NCBI GenBank assembly: GCA_963556195.1
Contig: OY744553.1
Location: 14,607,939-14,671,938 of the forward strand
Direction: 5' to 3'
Source of the DNA: Sepiola atlantica
Lineage: Eukaryota > Mollusca > Cephalopoda > Sepiida > Sepiolidae
DNA: 64,000 bases
Numbering within the stretch: position 1 is the first letter of the stretch; each line of letters begins with the position of its first letter. Under the pieces are notes generated by a model, which searched no databases, was not told the origin of the DNA, and worked only from the letters and a program-made list of their open reading frames with translations. The position numbers and the translations under genes are program-made. Shown here piece after piece: positions 11,715 through 23,060 of the stretch.

Positions 11715-11960
11715 TTGGGGGGGGGGTGTACTATCTGTTTTGTTGTTAAGATACCATCCTCCCAAGCATTACTTATTCCTTTCTTTTTTGGAGAGGGTAG
11801 TGTAGTATCTGTGCTGTTGTCATGAAATCATCCCTTCAGGCATTACCTCCTTGTTTTTTTAGGAAGGGAGTACTATCTGTTCTGTTGTTATGAAACCATC
11901 GTCTCAGGCATTACCTTCTCCTTTGGGAGGGGGGGAGGTTCCAGTGTAGTATATGTTATG
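11715..11960 (+). repeat. Irregular ~66-79 bp repeat with U2-like core
   Basis: Four units near 11722, 11799, 11865 and 11944 each contain a GTRSTATCTGTTCTGTTGTT-like core followed by an ATCCTCCCAGGCATTACCTC-like stretch and a G-run. The core matches the U2 segment GTGTAGTATCTGTTC. The same repeat appears inverted at 62060-62410. Function unknown. Confidence 0.7.
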
Positions 11961-11994
11961 TTGTTATTATATATGCATATATACTAGAAAGAAA

Positions 11995-12220
11995 ATGCCA
12001 ATTCACTGAAAATATAAAATAAGATTCTACTTTTTTAGGCGATAACATGTAAACAACTTGTAAAAGTTGGTGGTAAAAAGAAATACCCCCCCCCTCCCAA
12101 AAAAAGACAACATAAATATATAAGACTTTACATTGGGGGATCACTTTTGCTTATAAATTTAATGTAAAATGATCACTAACTTCCGAGTCACTAGGCGTTG
12201 ATAATCACCCACTTCCAGTC
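11995..12220 (+). repeat. Family E interspersed repeat, copy 1
   Basis: It contains GATTCTACTTTTTTAGGCGA, a C-run/A-run junction, GGGGGATCACTTTTGC and TAAAATGATCAC. These blocks recur in the same order at 50335-50690 and 60181-60330, and singly between 17.0 and 21.4 kb. No coding capacity was seen; it is likely a nonautonomous DNA element. Confidence 0.65.
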
Positions 12221-12391
12221 ACATCTCTAAAGAAACACCAATATTTTAATTGTTTTAAATAAATATAACTCACTAAAAGACTTTACTTTTTTTCGTTGTT
12301 CTTTTCCATTCCCATTTTGCATTGAACATGCTGCCATATTGGAAATAAGCTGCTATTCTAGAATATGTACAGCACTTAAACATTTTTTATT

Positions 12392-12545
12392 TTCATTTTA
12401 GGAGAGTTCCGTCTGCTCCAAGCCAAGAGTTAACAAAATCCTTCCCCTCCCCATGTTAAGAATGGCTTTCTAAATTTGCACGGGGTTAATTTGATTTTGG
12501 TTGTGTATGCTTTCAGCGTCCCAAATTCTCTTTTCAAAAGACTGT
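12392..12545 (+). mobile_element. Degenerate LINE 3' region left of the mariner copy
   Basis: TTTTAGGAGAGTTCCGTC and AAGCCAAGAGTTAA match the reverse strand of 14270-14310. It belongs to the LINE family whose 3' UTR is at 14026-14240. The mariner at 12556-13854 thus lies between inverted pieces of this LINE family. Confidence 0.55.
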
Positions 12546-12555
12546 CATTCTTATA

Positions 12556-13854
12556 CGAGGCCTGTCTAAAGAGTATCTGACCGTTATTTTTTCTGTGCGA
12601 AATAGAGACAATAGGGCGGTACCACTCTACACAGTGAAGGAAGACACCTTAATGCGTATGTGTGAATTTTATCACTGCCTTCCTGCGCGTTAATCGCATC
12701 CTGTCGGTCGCTGAGTGTTCATCGGATTACCGATTCTCTAAAGATGACTGAACGCGTTTAGCAAAGATACTGCATCAAATTTTGTTAAAAGCTTGATGAT
12801 TCTCAAAACAAAACAATTCGTAAGATTCAGCAGGTGTTTGGAGAAGATGCGATGGATGTAACACAAAGTAAGGAGTGGTTCAACTGATTCAAAAATGGCC
12901 GCACATCAGCGGAGAGTGATCAACGTTCTGGCAGGCCCAAAAATGCTCGGAGTACAGCTGTTGCTGAGAGGGTGCAAAATTCGGTGATGGAAAATCGTTG
13001 TTCAACCGTGTGGGAGATCGCCCAAGAAGTCGGAGTGAGTAAAGATTTTGCACATGCAATTTTGCATGATGATTTGAACATAAACCGAGTGGCTTCGAAA
13101 CTTGTGCCCAAGTTTTTGTCGCAGGAACAAAAAGACCTCTGTTTTCAAGTTGCACAGGACCTTCTGGGAACCGCCAACACTGATCCTGGGTTTCTGAACA
13201 CCGTGATAACTGGAGATGAGTCATGGATCTACAGGTACACCTAGAAACAAAAAAACAGTCGTCGGAATGGCAGCATCCTGAGTCTCCAAGGCCATAAAGC
13301 GTGACAGGTGCGAAGCAAAATCAAGGTGATGCTGACTGTCTTCTTTGATATCCGTGGAATTGTGCATCACGAATATGCACCGAAGGGACAAATAGTGACA
13401 AAGGAGTACTATCTATATGTTCTCCGGCGTCTCCGTGACGCAGTTCGGCGCAAAAGATCACACATGTGGACGGCGAAAAACAGGCAACTGCATCATGACA
13501 ACGCCCCCGCACATTCATCTCAATTGATCCAACATTTTTTGGCCAAACATGGAATTCCAGTCATTCGCCAACCTCCCTACTCTCCAGATATGGCTCCTTA
13601 TGACTTCTGGTTGTTTTGAAAATTGAAGACACCACTGAAAGGTTCCCATTTTGAAACTAGAGAAGAGATAATGCGGAGATAAACACCATTCCAAAAAAAG
13701 ACTTCAAGAAGTGTTTACGGCAGTGGATGAATTGATGGGCTAAGTGTGTGCAAGCACAAGGGGCCTACTTTGAAGGGGATTAGGGTCCCAATCCCATCAG
13801 GTATTTGAAATATTTTTTCTAGCCTAAGGTCGGATATTTTTTAGACAGGCCTCG
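12556..13854 (+). pseudogene. Mariner transposon, 1299 bp, nearly full length, transposase inactivated
   Basis: The ends form terminal inverted repeats (CGAGGCCTGTCTAAAGAG on the left; reverse of the right end CGAGGCCTGTCTAAAAAA) flanked by TA on both sides (12554-12555 and 13855-13856), the standard mariner target duplication. The reading starts near ATG 12742 and runs through a helix-turn-helix region (CSTVWEIAQEVGVSKDF) into the catalytic domain. The motifs TGDESW, HHDNAPAHSS and YSPDMAPYDFWLF supply the three acidic residues with the DD34D layout of mariner. Several in-frame stops are visible, including one soon after the start, one in EWFN(stop)FKNG, one after YRYT and one after FWLF, plus a disrupted C-terminus. 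A cut-and-paste transposase is what the ancestor encoded; this copy cannot make it. A related relic is at 37836-38452. Confidence 0.93.
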
Positions 13855-14025
13855 TACTATTATTCGATTTGTTTTAAAATTACAGCGCAATTTAAGATGT
13901 AACAAAATATGCTATATTTTATGTATTAAAATGTAATATCGATTTTTTAAAACTTAATATTTTGTTTTGCTAACTGTAATATTAACAGAAAACTTCACGT
14001 TTTTTTTTTCTTTTATGTAATGGAA

Positions 14026-14330
14026 ATCGCTCCAGACAAGGCATGAAGCCACTTGATGTAAGGAGCTAAAAAAAAAATACTACTTCAAAGTCAAAAAACT
14101 AGACAACGATAAATGTTAGATGGATAGATTCCGACCAAGAAATCAGCAATTCTTCCCCCTTTGTCAGAAACATCGCTCATGGAATGTGAGGACTAAAGGA
14201 CAAAATTAGGGAAGCGAGAGTTACGAGACTGGCGAAAGTAAATCCAAGGTGAACTTTCTACCTTCCTTTTTTTAACTCTTGGCTTGTAGTGGACGGAACT
14301 CTCCTAAAATGAAAACAAAAAAATGTTAAA
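14026..14330 (-). mobile_element. LINE 3' end, copy 2, inverted
   Basis: Read on the minus strand, it contains TTTTAGGAGAGTTCCGTCC, CTCGCTTCCCTAATTTTGTC, and ends TAGCTCCTTACATCAAGTGG plus CTTCATGCCTTGTCTGGAGCG, as at 11019-11240 and 49236-49453. Only the 3' region is present. Confidence 0.75.
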
Positions 14331-14382
14331 ATGCACAAGTGCCATATGTACTAATCTAAAAAGTGTTAAATAGTGTTTTTCC

Positions 14383-15031
14383 GGTTATTCGGAAAAGTAA
14401 CCCAGCCCTGATTTATACATTTAGCTTTTGTAAGTATGGATGTCCGAAAAGACTATGATCTCGGTTATAATGAGGCTTTGCGCGCGTGGCGCTAAATTAC
14501 TGCAATATTATTCCCAGAGCTACATCGATTAATTATTTTCGTGTAGCTGAATGAAATGTAATTTTTTTCGGCAATATCTTATACTTTATCCGTTTGTATT
14601 ATGAAGTTTAAAGAAATAAAGTATTTGTAAACACCGAAAAAATACATAAATTTTGGACAAAAAATAAATTATTTAAAAATCCCATGGCATTAATTTTATT
14701 AACTTATTTTTTGAGTATTAATAAATAAAAACATTCATGTTTTTGGACACATGCACATTTTCTTCAAGAAATATGTCTGTAATGAAAATATTCCATGGCA
14801 TTAATTTAATTTTTTAATATAAATTAAAAAAAAATTCTATGCAAAAAGAAAAAAGAATTCGAAGACTTTTAAAATTTATTTTTTATTCCATTATGTTAAC
14901 TTTATGTAATTACTTTTAAAAAGTCATTGACCTAGATTTTAGATTTTTTACCGAGATTATTGTCTTTCCGGACATCCATACCTACAAAAGCTAAACGGAT
15001 AAATCAGGGATGGGTTACTTTTCTGAATAAC
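14383..15031. mobile_element. Foldback/MITE-like element with ~72-bp terminal inverted repeats
   Basis: The left arm 14383-14453 (AAAGTAACCCAGCCCTGATT ... AAGTATGGATGTCCGAAAAG) is the inverse of 14962-15031 with about 85-90% identity by eye. The AT-rich interior has no open frame and contains a duplicated CCATGGCATTAATTT stretch. It is probably nonautonomous, with the superfamily unknown because no clear target duplication was found. Confidence 0.8.
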
Positions 15032-15544
15032 TGTTTTTGTTTTTTTTTGTATCCTATTTCACACGTAACGTCAATACGTCTTTCAATATGTCATAATCTT
15101 AAAAATAAATACAATTTTTGAGCTACTACAAATCGCCTTTCCGATAAAAGTATCTGACCTGAAAATTTTACGTTTATCGGATATTTTCTTCTTAACCCTC
15201 ATTCTAGTCTAAAATATTTGGTGTTGGTTTATTTCTTTTCCGACAACTTTTTAACGCTGTTTACATGTAAAAACGGAATATCATTGTGTGTGTGTAGGAA
15301 GGGGGGGGGGGGGAGCATAAGATGCAGCGCCACGGCTGTCGTTCGTGGCATGGCTCCAATAATACCATATTTTCTAAAAAAAAAAAATAAAAAAAAATGA
15401 TTTCATATTTATTTTTATTTTCATTAAATAAATTCTAATTGAATGTTTACAAATATTTTATTTCTTCGTAAAATTTTGTCTGACAGCCATTTGGAATTTG
15501 GTCCAACTAAACGAAAATGTTTCCCTTGACTTTTGGGTATTTTT

Positions 15545-15990
15545 TTTATAGACTCACCCTCGTCTCCAAACTGGGCGTTTCCTTACGTCGGAAAAAACCG
15601 GTTTGAACCCCGGTTTGGAGACCGGGGTGATTTTATATATAAAAAATACCGTAAAACATCCAGTTGGAGACGGGAGTGATTCTATAAAAATACCCTAAAA
15701 AAAATATTCGATTAGAGACGAGAGTGATACTATTAAAATACCCCCAAAACATCCGTTTGGAAACAGGAATGACTATAAATTTTATAGTCATATACTATAG
15801 TTTTATAGTATAAAACTATCCTCAAAAACACCCGATTGGAGATGGGAGTGATTCTATTAAAATACCCCCAAAACATCCAATTGGAGACGGGGGTGATTCT
15901 ATACCCCCTCTCCCGAACATCCAATGGGAATTATTCTATATAAAACCATCCCCAAAATATCCGATTAGGGACAGCTGATTCTATACCCCC
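15545..15990 (+). repeat. 45-bp degenerate minisatellite
   Basis: Units contain TTGGAGACGGGRGTGATTCT followed by ATTAAAATACCCCCAAAACA; starts at 15666, 15711 and 15757 give a 45-bp period, with further units to about 15985. A large-scale inverted variant of the unit (CACCCTCGTCTCCAAACTGG) lies at the left edge near 15558. Noncoding. Confidence 0.85.
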
Positions 15991-15999
15991 CCCCCCAAA

Positions 16000-16850
16000 A
16001 AAAAACCAAACAAAATAAACTCATCCAATTGGGGACGGAAGTATTTTAAAAAAAAAAAAAGAAAAAAAAAAAAAATACTGACTCTCGTGTATAGGGGATG
16101 AGGCACGTACATATAATCTAATTTGTTTAAAGCTCCAGGTGTGTCAATTTGGGAAAGAACAAAAAAACAAACCATTAGTGTAATTTTCAGTAGACCCGGA
16201 TAAAAAGTGTTGCTATTTTTTTTAAGAGGATTAGACTAAGATTATTACATGTAAACGTGACCGTAGATTAAAAAGGCGATTATTTGCCCAAATATTGCGC
16301 ACCTTCGCCTAAGAGAAGGCAGATAACTCTGCGTTACTTAAAGTTAAAGTTAAAATCGACGTTCTTAGGGGTCAGTCAGTTCGTCATCCAGCCTAGTTTT
16401 CTCGACTTGCTCGTGTCTACTTAAGCGAACAAATATACGTAAACAAAATACAGCCCATCTTTTCTTTTTTTTTAAATTTTGATAAATAACTTGTTTATTC
16501 CTGGGGGAGAGAATAACAGTTTGAAACAGTTTTTTTTCCCTTTTTGTTTTTTAATAACCAAAGAAATGGATTCTTTGCAACCAGAAAGTCCGGCATTTAC
16601 ACGCGGTTGTCGGAGCCATCCAATTGACGAACAAGCGGTAAGTATTAAAATAAGCAAACAAAACAAATATCATTTTCTTTATTTTTTTTTAAATTTAATT
16701 TATTTTTAATTAAAAAAAATGTATTTTTGTATAATTATTTATAACGTGAGCTGGACTTAGAAAAAAATAATATTAATAAATAAAAACAAAGAGTATTTAA
16801 CTTTATTTTTGAAGTCTTGATTTTTTTTTTTTTTTTTTTTTTTAAGTCGA
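16000..16850. other. AT-rich stretch without an identifiable gene
   Basis: It contains A- and T-homopolymers, an ~80-bp segment near 16260-16330 (GCACCTTCGCCTAAGAGAAG) with a short hairpin, and no open frame of recognisable family. The small open frames near 16479-16709 have biased low-complexity composition and no domain. Confidence 0.6.
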
Positions 16851-16968
16851 TACTTGTAAGAAATGGGCATCCAAAGGATGTCAGGTCCGAGTATTTATAG
16901 AGAATCCCGAGCCAGTCCCGGAAATGGCGAAGCAGTTTACGATTTAAAGCCACTTTCTTGTCTTTTAT
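16851..16968. repeat. Family H short repeat, copy 1
   Basis: ACTTGTAAGAAATGGGCATC, GAGAATCCCGAGCCAGTCCC and GAAGCAGTTTACGATTT recur at 21500-21585 and 21710-21830. Origin unknown. Confidence 0.6.
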
Positions 16969-16984
16969 TTTTTTTAAGGAGCTA

Positions 16985-17584
16985 AAATTGTATTTTTTTT
17001 ATTGTACCCCCCCCCCCCAAAAAAAAATGAGATTCTATTTTTTTAAGCGATTACGTGTGAACACATGGAAACACCTGGCTGAAAGAAAGAAAAAAAGGTA
17101 CTTTTACAGAATTTTAACCCGAACCAAACCGACTTTTGTCGAACAAAACCTTAGGATTAGGTTTAAGAAAACAAACAAAACACGGTACTTCTACAGAATT
17201 TGAACCCAACTTTTTCTTTTTTTTCCAAACTATAACCCTAAACTAACCGTAACCTAAGTTTTCGGTTTGGTTCAGTTCAAATTCTGTAAAATCACAGCCA
17301 TACACACAGAAAAGCGTTTTAGGGCAGTTAAAGAATTTTTCTTTCTATGAGAGATAAATTCTGTCCGTTTTTTTTTTTTGGGGGGGGGGGGGTAGAATCT
17401 ACTTAAAAAAAATTTTTTTTTGTAATTAGGCGATTACGTGTGTCCACTCGGATTTAGAATTAGTGGAAAATATTTCCTATTAACTGCCCTAAAGAATCAA
17501 AACTGATTCCCCCACTCTAAATTCTAAAATTATTTTTTTTTCTTTCCGCGATTTTTTTTTCTTCAGGGTGTCCACACGTAATCG

Positions 17585-17622
<38 letters not shown>

Positions 17623-17640
17623 TTGGTGAGGTAGGGTCAT
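16985..17640. repeat. Cluster of family E fragments with homopolymer junctions
   Basis: Three pieces of family E appear here: 17010-17075 (+, GATTCTATTTTTTTAAGCGA), 17370-17450 (+, GGCGATTACGTGTGTCCACT) and 17560-17600 (-). Between them lie C-run/A-run or T-run/G-run junctions at about 17007, 17365 and a 38-bp A-run at 17585. A palindrome-like arrangement of 17385-17455 and 17563-17625 is likely. Confidence 0.55.
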
Positions 17641-17744
17641 TTAGATCTTTGGTACTGTTGCCGAATAGGCATCTAGAGATTTGCATGTGTGCCGTAGTTG
17701 TGATATAAGCAGTTACGACTGCGAACGGAGTAAGCCGAATAAAA

Positions 17745-18175
17745 TATACGGCGCTTCTTTAGTTTCGCTCCTACATGAAAAAAAAAAAGCTAAAATGTAT
17801 AAACTTTATGTACTTACGTGTTAGCTGAAAATAAGATTGTACACCAAAAATTACGCAAATTCATTCAGTATTACGTATCGGTAGACAATTTTTAAATCTG
17901 TTCCGCTTTCTGATTAGGCAAGGGCGATAGCCCACCTCAACCCTTGCCAAAATCAGAAAGTGAAACTGGCTAAAAAAAATAAATGGCGACATATAGATAA
18001 AATCGTTTTGTTTTTAATTTAATAAATACTGGATGAATTTGGGTAATTTTTAATGTACAGTTTTCTTTTCAGCTACCACGTAAGTACATAACAAAGTTTA
18101 TACATTTCTTTAGTTATATTTTTTTTAAAGAGAGGCCTAACATGTCTGAGCGAAACTAAAGAAGCCCCAAATATA
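17745..18175. mobile_element. Long-TIR foldback element, copy 1 (FB2)
   Basis: The left arm (GCTTCTTTAGTTTCGCTC from 17753, ATGTATAAACTTTATGTACT, TTACGTGTTAGCTGAAAATA, to about 17890) pairs with the right arm ending GAGCGAAACTAAAGAAGC at 18164. Arms are ~140 bp. A second copy with the same arms is at 60440-60795. No open frame; nonautonomous. Confidence 0.85.
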
Positions 18176-18476
18176 CAATTCAAAGGCGCGTATTTATTTA
18201 TTTTGACAGACGACTATTTTTCAATCAATTCGAAAGATCAAGTTTTAACTTTTATGTATTTTTAAATTTTTTTATGCCCGAATAACTTTTGCAACTTCAA
18301 TTGGAATTTTTTGGATAACTTTTCAACAAAAAAATAAATTTCTTTTTATATTCACACACACACACACAAACAAACGGTGCTTCTCCACAATACGAACCGA
18401 ACTAAACCCAAAATATGGGTTAGTTGGTTTAGGATTAAATAAACAAATGTATGTAGTATAACTATGAAATGGTGTT

Positions 18477-19220
18477 AGTGATTTAGTTGTTTCACAGCCA
18501 AAATGGCGGACAGTGAATCGGTTGCTTTTTTTTTTCCCCGACCTCACAAATAAATAATTAAACCCAAATAAATTATTTACAACTAATTTCAAATTTACCT
18601 TAAATTATTTTTATGGAAAAAGCTGGGAAATTAGTCTTAAACTTAGCGTAAAACGAGACATGTAACCGACTTGAGTTTTTAATTTTGTGAGGGGGGGGGG
18701 GGCGTAAAAATTTAGCCAACTTAATTTTTTTTTTTTGGGGGGGGGTAGGGTTAGTGTTTATTAAATAAGTAACCCTCCAAATAATTGGCTAAATTTCTAC
18801 GTTTTTATGAAATAAATACCCCTCCCCCCCAAAAAAAAAACGAAATTGGCTAAATTTTTACGTGTTTTTATTACCCCCCCCCCCCACAAGTCAGTGACAT
18901 GTCTCGTTTTACGCTAATGGCCAGTACATGGGTGCTTATTTTACGTTAAATTTATAAAGGAAAGTGATGCCCCACTCTAAAATCCTAAATATTAATTTTT
19001 TTAAAAATTCCTTTGCGGATATTTTTTTTTTTAGGCTGTTTAAATTTATTTGCACAAAAAAAAAGTAGAATTTGAACTTTTTTAGTGGGGTAAACTGCGT
19101 CGGGTAAGATAGTAAAAATTTACCCAATTTATTTGGGTTTGTTTACTTATTTGTGAGGTCGGAAAAACAAAGCAGCCGATTCATTGCCCGCCATTTTGGT
19201 TGTGAAACAACTAAATCGCC
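18477..19220. mobile_element. Large palindromic element, ~740 bp (FB3)
   Basis: Outer arms 18477-18580 and 19115-19220 are inverted copies (GATTTAGTTGTTTCACA and CGACCTCACAAATAA). Inner arms 18645-18720 and 18843-18920 are also inverted (TTAGCGTAAAACGAGACATG and GCGTAAAAATTTAGCCAA). Homopolymer C/A or T/G junctions lie at equivalent places in both arms, so the whole is one imperfect palindrome. A single arm also occurs at about 37765-37815. Confidence 0.85.
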
Positions 19221-19227
19221 AGTTTTT

Positions 19228-19310
19228 GCCACTTGTACAGTTTAACATCCTTCGGCAAATTTAACAAGCCATTCTTAACGGGCTTTGTTATGGTAAACTG
19301 TACAAGCGCC
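19228..19310. repeat. 83-bp hairpin
   Basis: CACTTGTACAGTTTAAC at the left is the inverse of GTAAACTGTACAAG at the right, with an inner AACAAGCC...GGGCTTTGTT pair. It abuts FB3 and may be a small MITE. Confidence 0.7.
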
Positions 19311-19740
19311 CAGTTTATAATTAAAGACAAGACATAATAATGTATACTTCAGACAAAAACGTATTTTTATTAACTTTATAATTTTTTATTTTTTTTCTCT
19401 GAAATCTGAGTGTCTAATTTTGCTATTTGTAGGTTGATTTGAAATTTAAAACTTTTTAAAAGTAGGATTTTGCAAAAAAAACTCTAAATTGGTAAAAAAA
19501 ATTTAATTATAAAATGAACTAAAAAAACAAAAACAAAAAAAAACAAACTTACCGGTGGCTTTATATGGAATTGTTAAAAGAAAAATATTCAAAGCATTAA
19601 CAAAGTGCTGTTTTGGTTTGCCATTCATTAACAACCGCGGAAACAAACATAATATACAACAAATAACTTTTACCAAACGCAAGAAAATTAATTTTTTTTT
19701 TTTACCAACATGCGTAGTTTTAGAGTTCTGAAACTATAAG

Positions 19741-20113
19741 TTAAAATTTTGGTCATTTACAACGATGGCTAACAGAACGAAAAAGTGAAAAAAATTGAAT
19801 AGGCAACAAATAAATGTTACCAAAGGCAAACTAAGTTACTTTTCTACCTACCTGGATAAGTTTATTTGTTTTAACTTATTTTAAAGCGTTTTTTAGTTAG
19901 AAAGTGTTGAGATTTCATGTTAGAATTGAAAACAAAAAAGGCGCATTTGATCACGTGACGTCTCGACAGCACTTTTTAATCTAACTAAAAAAACAAAACT
20001 TATCTAGGTAGGTAGAAGAGTAACTTATCTTGCCTTTGGTAACATTAATTTGTTGCCTATTTGTTTTTCACCCCCTTTTCGTTCTGTTAGCTGTCGTTCC
20101 AAATTTTAAAATT
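19741..20113. mobile_element. Foldback element with ~150-bp arms (FB4)
   Basis: The left arm (GGCTAACAGAACGAAAA, TAGGCAACAAATAAATGTTA, CCAAAGGCAA, TCTACCTACCTGGATAAGTT) is the inverse of 19970-20113. A short centre at about 19920-19965 contains GATCACGTGACGTC. No open frame. Confidence 0.85.
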
Positions 20114-20511
20114 ATTCTAATATAAGATTTCGTCGATATGTCTTTTGGATACAGTAAACATGTTACCCATGTGCTGATGGTGGTTCATTTCTAAATAAAA
20201 AGACTTATCTTACAACTAACCCTATGTTCGACTGGCACCCCGCCCCCAGGCTTAGGGTTACTGGTAAAGTGAGCCTTTCTTTTTTTTTTACTATCTTTTA
20301 AACATGAAATTAGCGACCATCATCAAACAAAATCTGCCATTTTTTTTGTTATTTACTCGTGTTAGACTCGGTGAAAGTGACAACACATTCAGAGATAATA
20401 AATCTTTAATTTTTTCCATACTTTAAAATTATACAGGTCGGTAGAAAATTCAATTTATAAACAACTTTTACCAAACGGTAAAAGTTGTTTATATATTTTG
20501 TTTGTTTTTGA

Positions 20512-20850
20512 TTTCTTGACCGTTAACTATAGTGCATGACTGAGATCAAAGTGTATATTTTCCGATGGATGCTACACCTCTTAGACCGGTACCGTCTTGG
20601 CCTTCAGGCCTTGATTCCGCCGATCTGAAGGATTACCCTGTGTAGTTCTAGGAGGTCCACCCTCCCAGTCTTTACATTCTAAGCCTTTGAGAAGGGGTTA
20701 GTTTCAGGCTAATCGCCAGAGGCGCCTCTACCGGGGAATGCCGACTGGGCTGCCCAGGCATTTTTTTGTAAGCCAGAGTGCTCTTCCTCTAGGGCGCTGG
20801 CTTTTCAATCCCAGTTTCCAACATTGTGTCACATCTTGCCGATGTTGTAG
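20512..20850 (+). mobile_element. SINE family A copy, plus strand, diverged head
   Basis: The head is TTTCTTGACC...GAGATCAAAGTGTATATTTT (a diverged U2 5' end) followed by CCGATGGATGC, GTCTTGGCCTTCAGGCCTTG, AGTTCTAGGAGGTCCACCCT, GGCGCCTCTACCGGGGAATG and a terminal portion near 20835. The extreme 3' tail is shortened or diverged. Homologous to 39077-39461 inverted. Confidence 0.85.
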
Positions 20851-20859
20851 GGAAATAAT

Positions 20860-21499
20860 AATAAACTGTATGAATGCCGCTTTTTTATTTTAAGGTCTTT
20901 TGTTTTGTTTTTTTCCTGATTTGGAAACGTTCGTCCTCTGAATATATGCGCTCTGGTTATGCCTTTGCTCCCATCCTTGAGCACTGCCAGAAACGATGCC
21001 CAAATGTACCCCGAACGTACTAGTTTGCCCATGCAACAGGAACTGGCGAATGAGCACAATTCGTTAACAACCCACTTTATTTGTATATCCTCTACGGGCA
21101 ATACCTTAACTTAAGAAAAAAAAAAAATTCCATAAGTAAATAATTTTAAATTAAAAAATGACGTAAAAAAAAAAAATGGAATAAAAATCACGTGCTATTC
21201 CAAAAGTCTGGAAAAAAAAAAAAAAATTCAAGATTCGCTACCCCCCCCCCCCCAAAAAAAAAATTGGTCACTACACAATAACATTACACTAATGTTGTCA
21301 TTATTCTGTCCGGAAATTGTTGATGGTCAGGAAATGGGTGATCACTTTACGTAAATTTATATAGGAAAGTGATCCCCTATATTTGATAAAAAAAAGAAAT
21401 AACTTAATTCTCTAACGACATGGTCAATAATTGTACACAGATAAGACAAAAATGGTCCGGAAAAAGGCCAAAACAAGTTGAGTAAATGCCGAAAAAGCG
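20860..21499. other. Noncoding stretch with family E fragments
   Basis: No recognisable gene. A 90-codon minus-strand open frame (20829-21101) partly overlaps SINE sequence and has no family motif. 21240-21260 is a C-run/A-run junction, and 21320-21385 (GGGTGATCACTTTACGTAAA, GGAAAGTGATCCCC) is a family E piece. Confidence 0.5.
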
Positions 21500-21830
21500 T
21501 TCAGTTCAGAGTATTGACGGAGAATCCAGAATCAGTTCCAGAAATGACTGAAGCAGTTTACAATTTCAAAGTCACCTTCTTTTTAGGAAGTTTAACTTTT
21601 TAATATTAACTCTTACGTAACTTTTTGCATGCTTAGTGTCGTCTCCCTCTTTACATTTATTACAGGATTTTGCTAGAGGCAAATAGCAAAGTTACGAAAG
21701 CTAAAGGGTACTTGTAATGAATGGGCATCCAGAGGATTTAAGTTCCTAGTCAGTTCCAAGTATTGGCTGATGGAGAATCCAGAGTGAGCCCCGTAAATGG
21801 CCGAAGCAGTCTGATTTACAAGCGGCAAGG
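21500..21830. repeat. Family H short repeats, copies 2 and 3
   Basis: 21500-21585 and 21710-21830 both match 16851-16968 (GGAGAATCCAGA, GAAGCAGT; the second also has AATGGGCATCCAGAGGAT). Confidence 0.55.
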
Positions 21831-22004
21831 AAACAAAAAATGTAAAAAGGCAGACAATACTAAGCATGCCAAGTGGTTAGGGTTAGAATTTTTACTTTTT
21901 AAAGAACAAAGAAAACAGGAGATGGAGTTTTGGAGAATGGGTGGTGTGTTTCCAAAATAAATACAAGTTGGAGGCTGAGGGCAAAAAATTAAGGTGGGGA
22001 TTGG

Positions 22005-23060
22005 CCATCTTGGAGTTCTATTATCAGAGGGAGGATGTTATTGACTAGACAAGCTAAGAATCTAAACTTATCTGAAGAGTTGGGGGTCTGACAGGACTAG
22101 TGCGCCATACTCGGGCAGGGAACACTTACTCATACTTGACCCCTTTTCATACACACAAGCTCGCTTCTTTTAACCACTTTTTTTTCCCTGTCCCACGACT
22201 GCCTGACATCGATTACATAGAATACGCTTAGCGGCAGAGGATGCTCGAGATTGATATGAGCAGTCATCTTGTTGTCATCTTGTTGACATACCTCCAGTTT
22301 GGCGGCATTTGAAAAAGAAATGCCCGCTCAGTTCTTCGAGCGTTTCGCAGTGGAGACACTAAAAATAGTCCTTGATTTCAGAACTATTGTATGGCATTGA
22401 GAGGTAATGCAATACGGACCAATCGCCAGATCAGAGAACGCAGTTTTAAGATGACTCGTACCTGGCGCCCAATTTCATTCAGAGCAAATCTCCTCCTCGG
22501 TCCACCTGAACCGCTCGATAAACGGATCCTCGACTGCCATTCTCACTAATCCACTGTGGAATTCCTTTCTAGAAGACTGAGAAAAGTCACTGGACTGAGG
22601 AAGCTTGGCATTCCTTTACGTATTTTGATTTGGCTTACGATGGTTCTCGACCGAAGGGTCAAGAATGAAGCTGGAAAAGACACTCTTAATAACAGATTCC
22701 TGTCAAGATTCGACTCTGGTCATCCCCAAGCCCGCCTCAAACAGATGTTGAATACATACCTGTCTGCGAACCCAGTCCCCCCCCCCCTAAAAACAATTAT
22801 TTGTAGAGCAGACCAAGTCCTGGCAATTTGTTTCAGCCAGACTTTGCACTCTGTGACCCTCCTTTCATAACCAGCTGCTCTAGCTACATTGAAGTGAGGT
22901 GAGTCAACCAAATAGTTGCCAAACTCCTTGAAATTCTCCCAAAATCCCTTGCAAATCTCTGGAGTTAACTCCAAGGTACGTTCATCCGGGTGCTTGACTT
23001 TTCGAATGTACCTATACGAGCCATGCGGGGAAACATCCTTACGCTCACCCGTGTCAGTTA
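22005..23060 (-). pseudogene. Tx1-like LINE ORF2 C-terminal relic
   Basis: The minus-strand translation, across several frameshifts and stops, includes ELTPEICKGFWENFKEFGNY, RRVTECKVWLKQIARTW, ADRYVFNICLRRA, DPFIERFRWTEEEICSE, HPLPLSVFYVID and a final KGSSMS-like end. From about 22480 down to 22040 the nucleotides align with the LINE at 62511-63191 (shared GGCGCCAGGTAC, CTCTGCCGCTAAGC, GTCAGACCCC). The region corresponds to sequence C-terminal of the reverse transcriptase domain in Tx1/L1-type elements. Catalytic motifs are not visible. It may extend right to about 23450 on the same strand, but that part is less certain. Confidence 0.7.
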
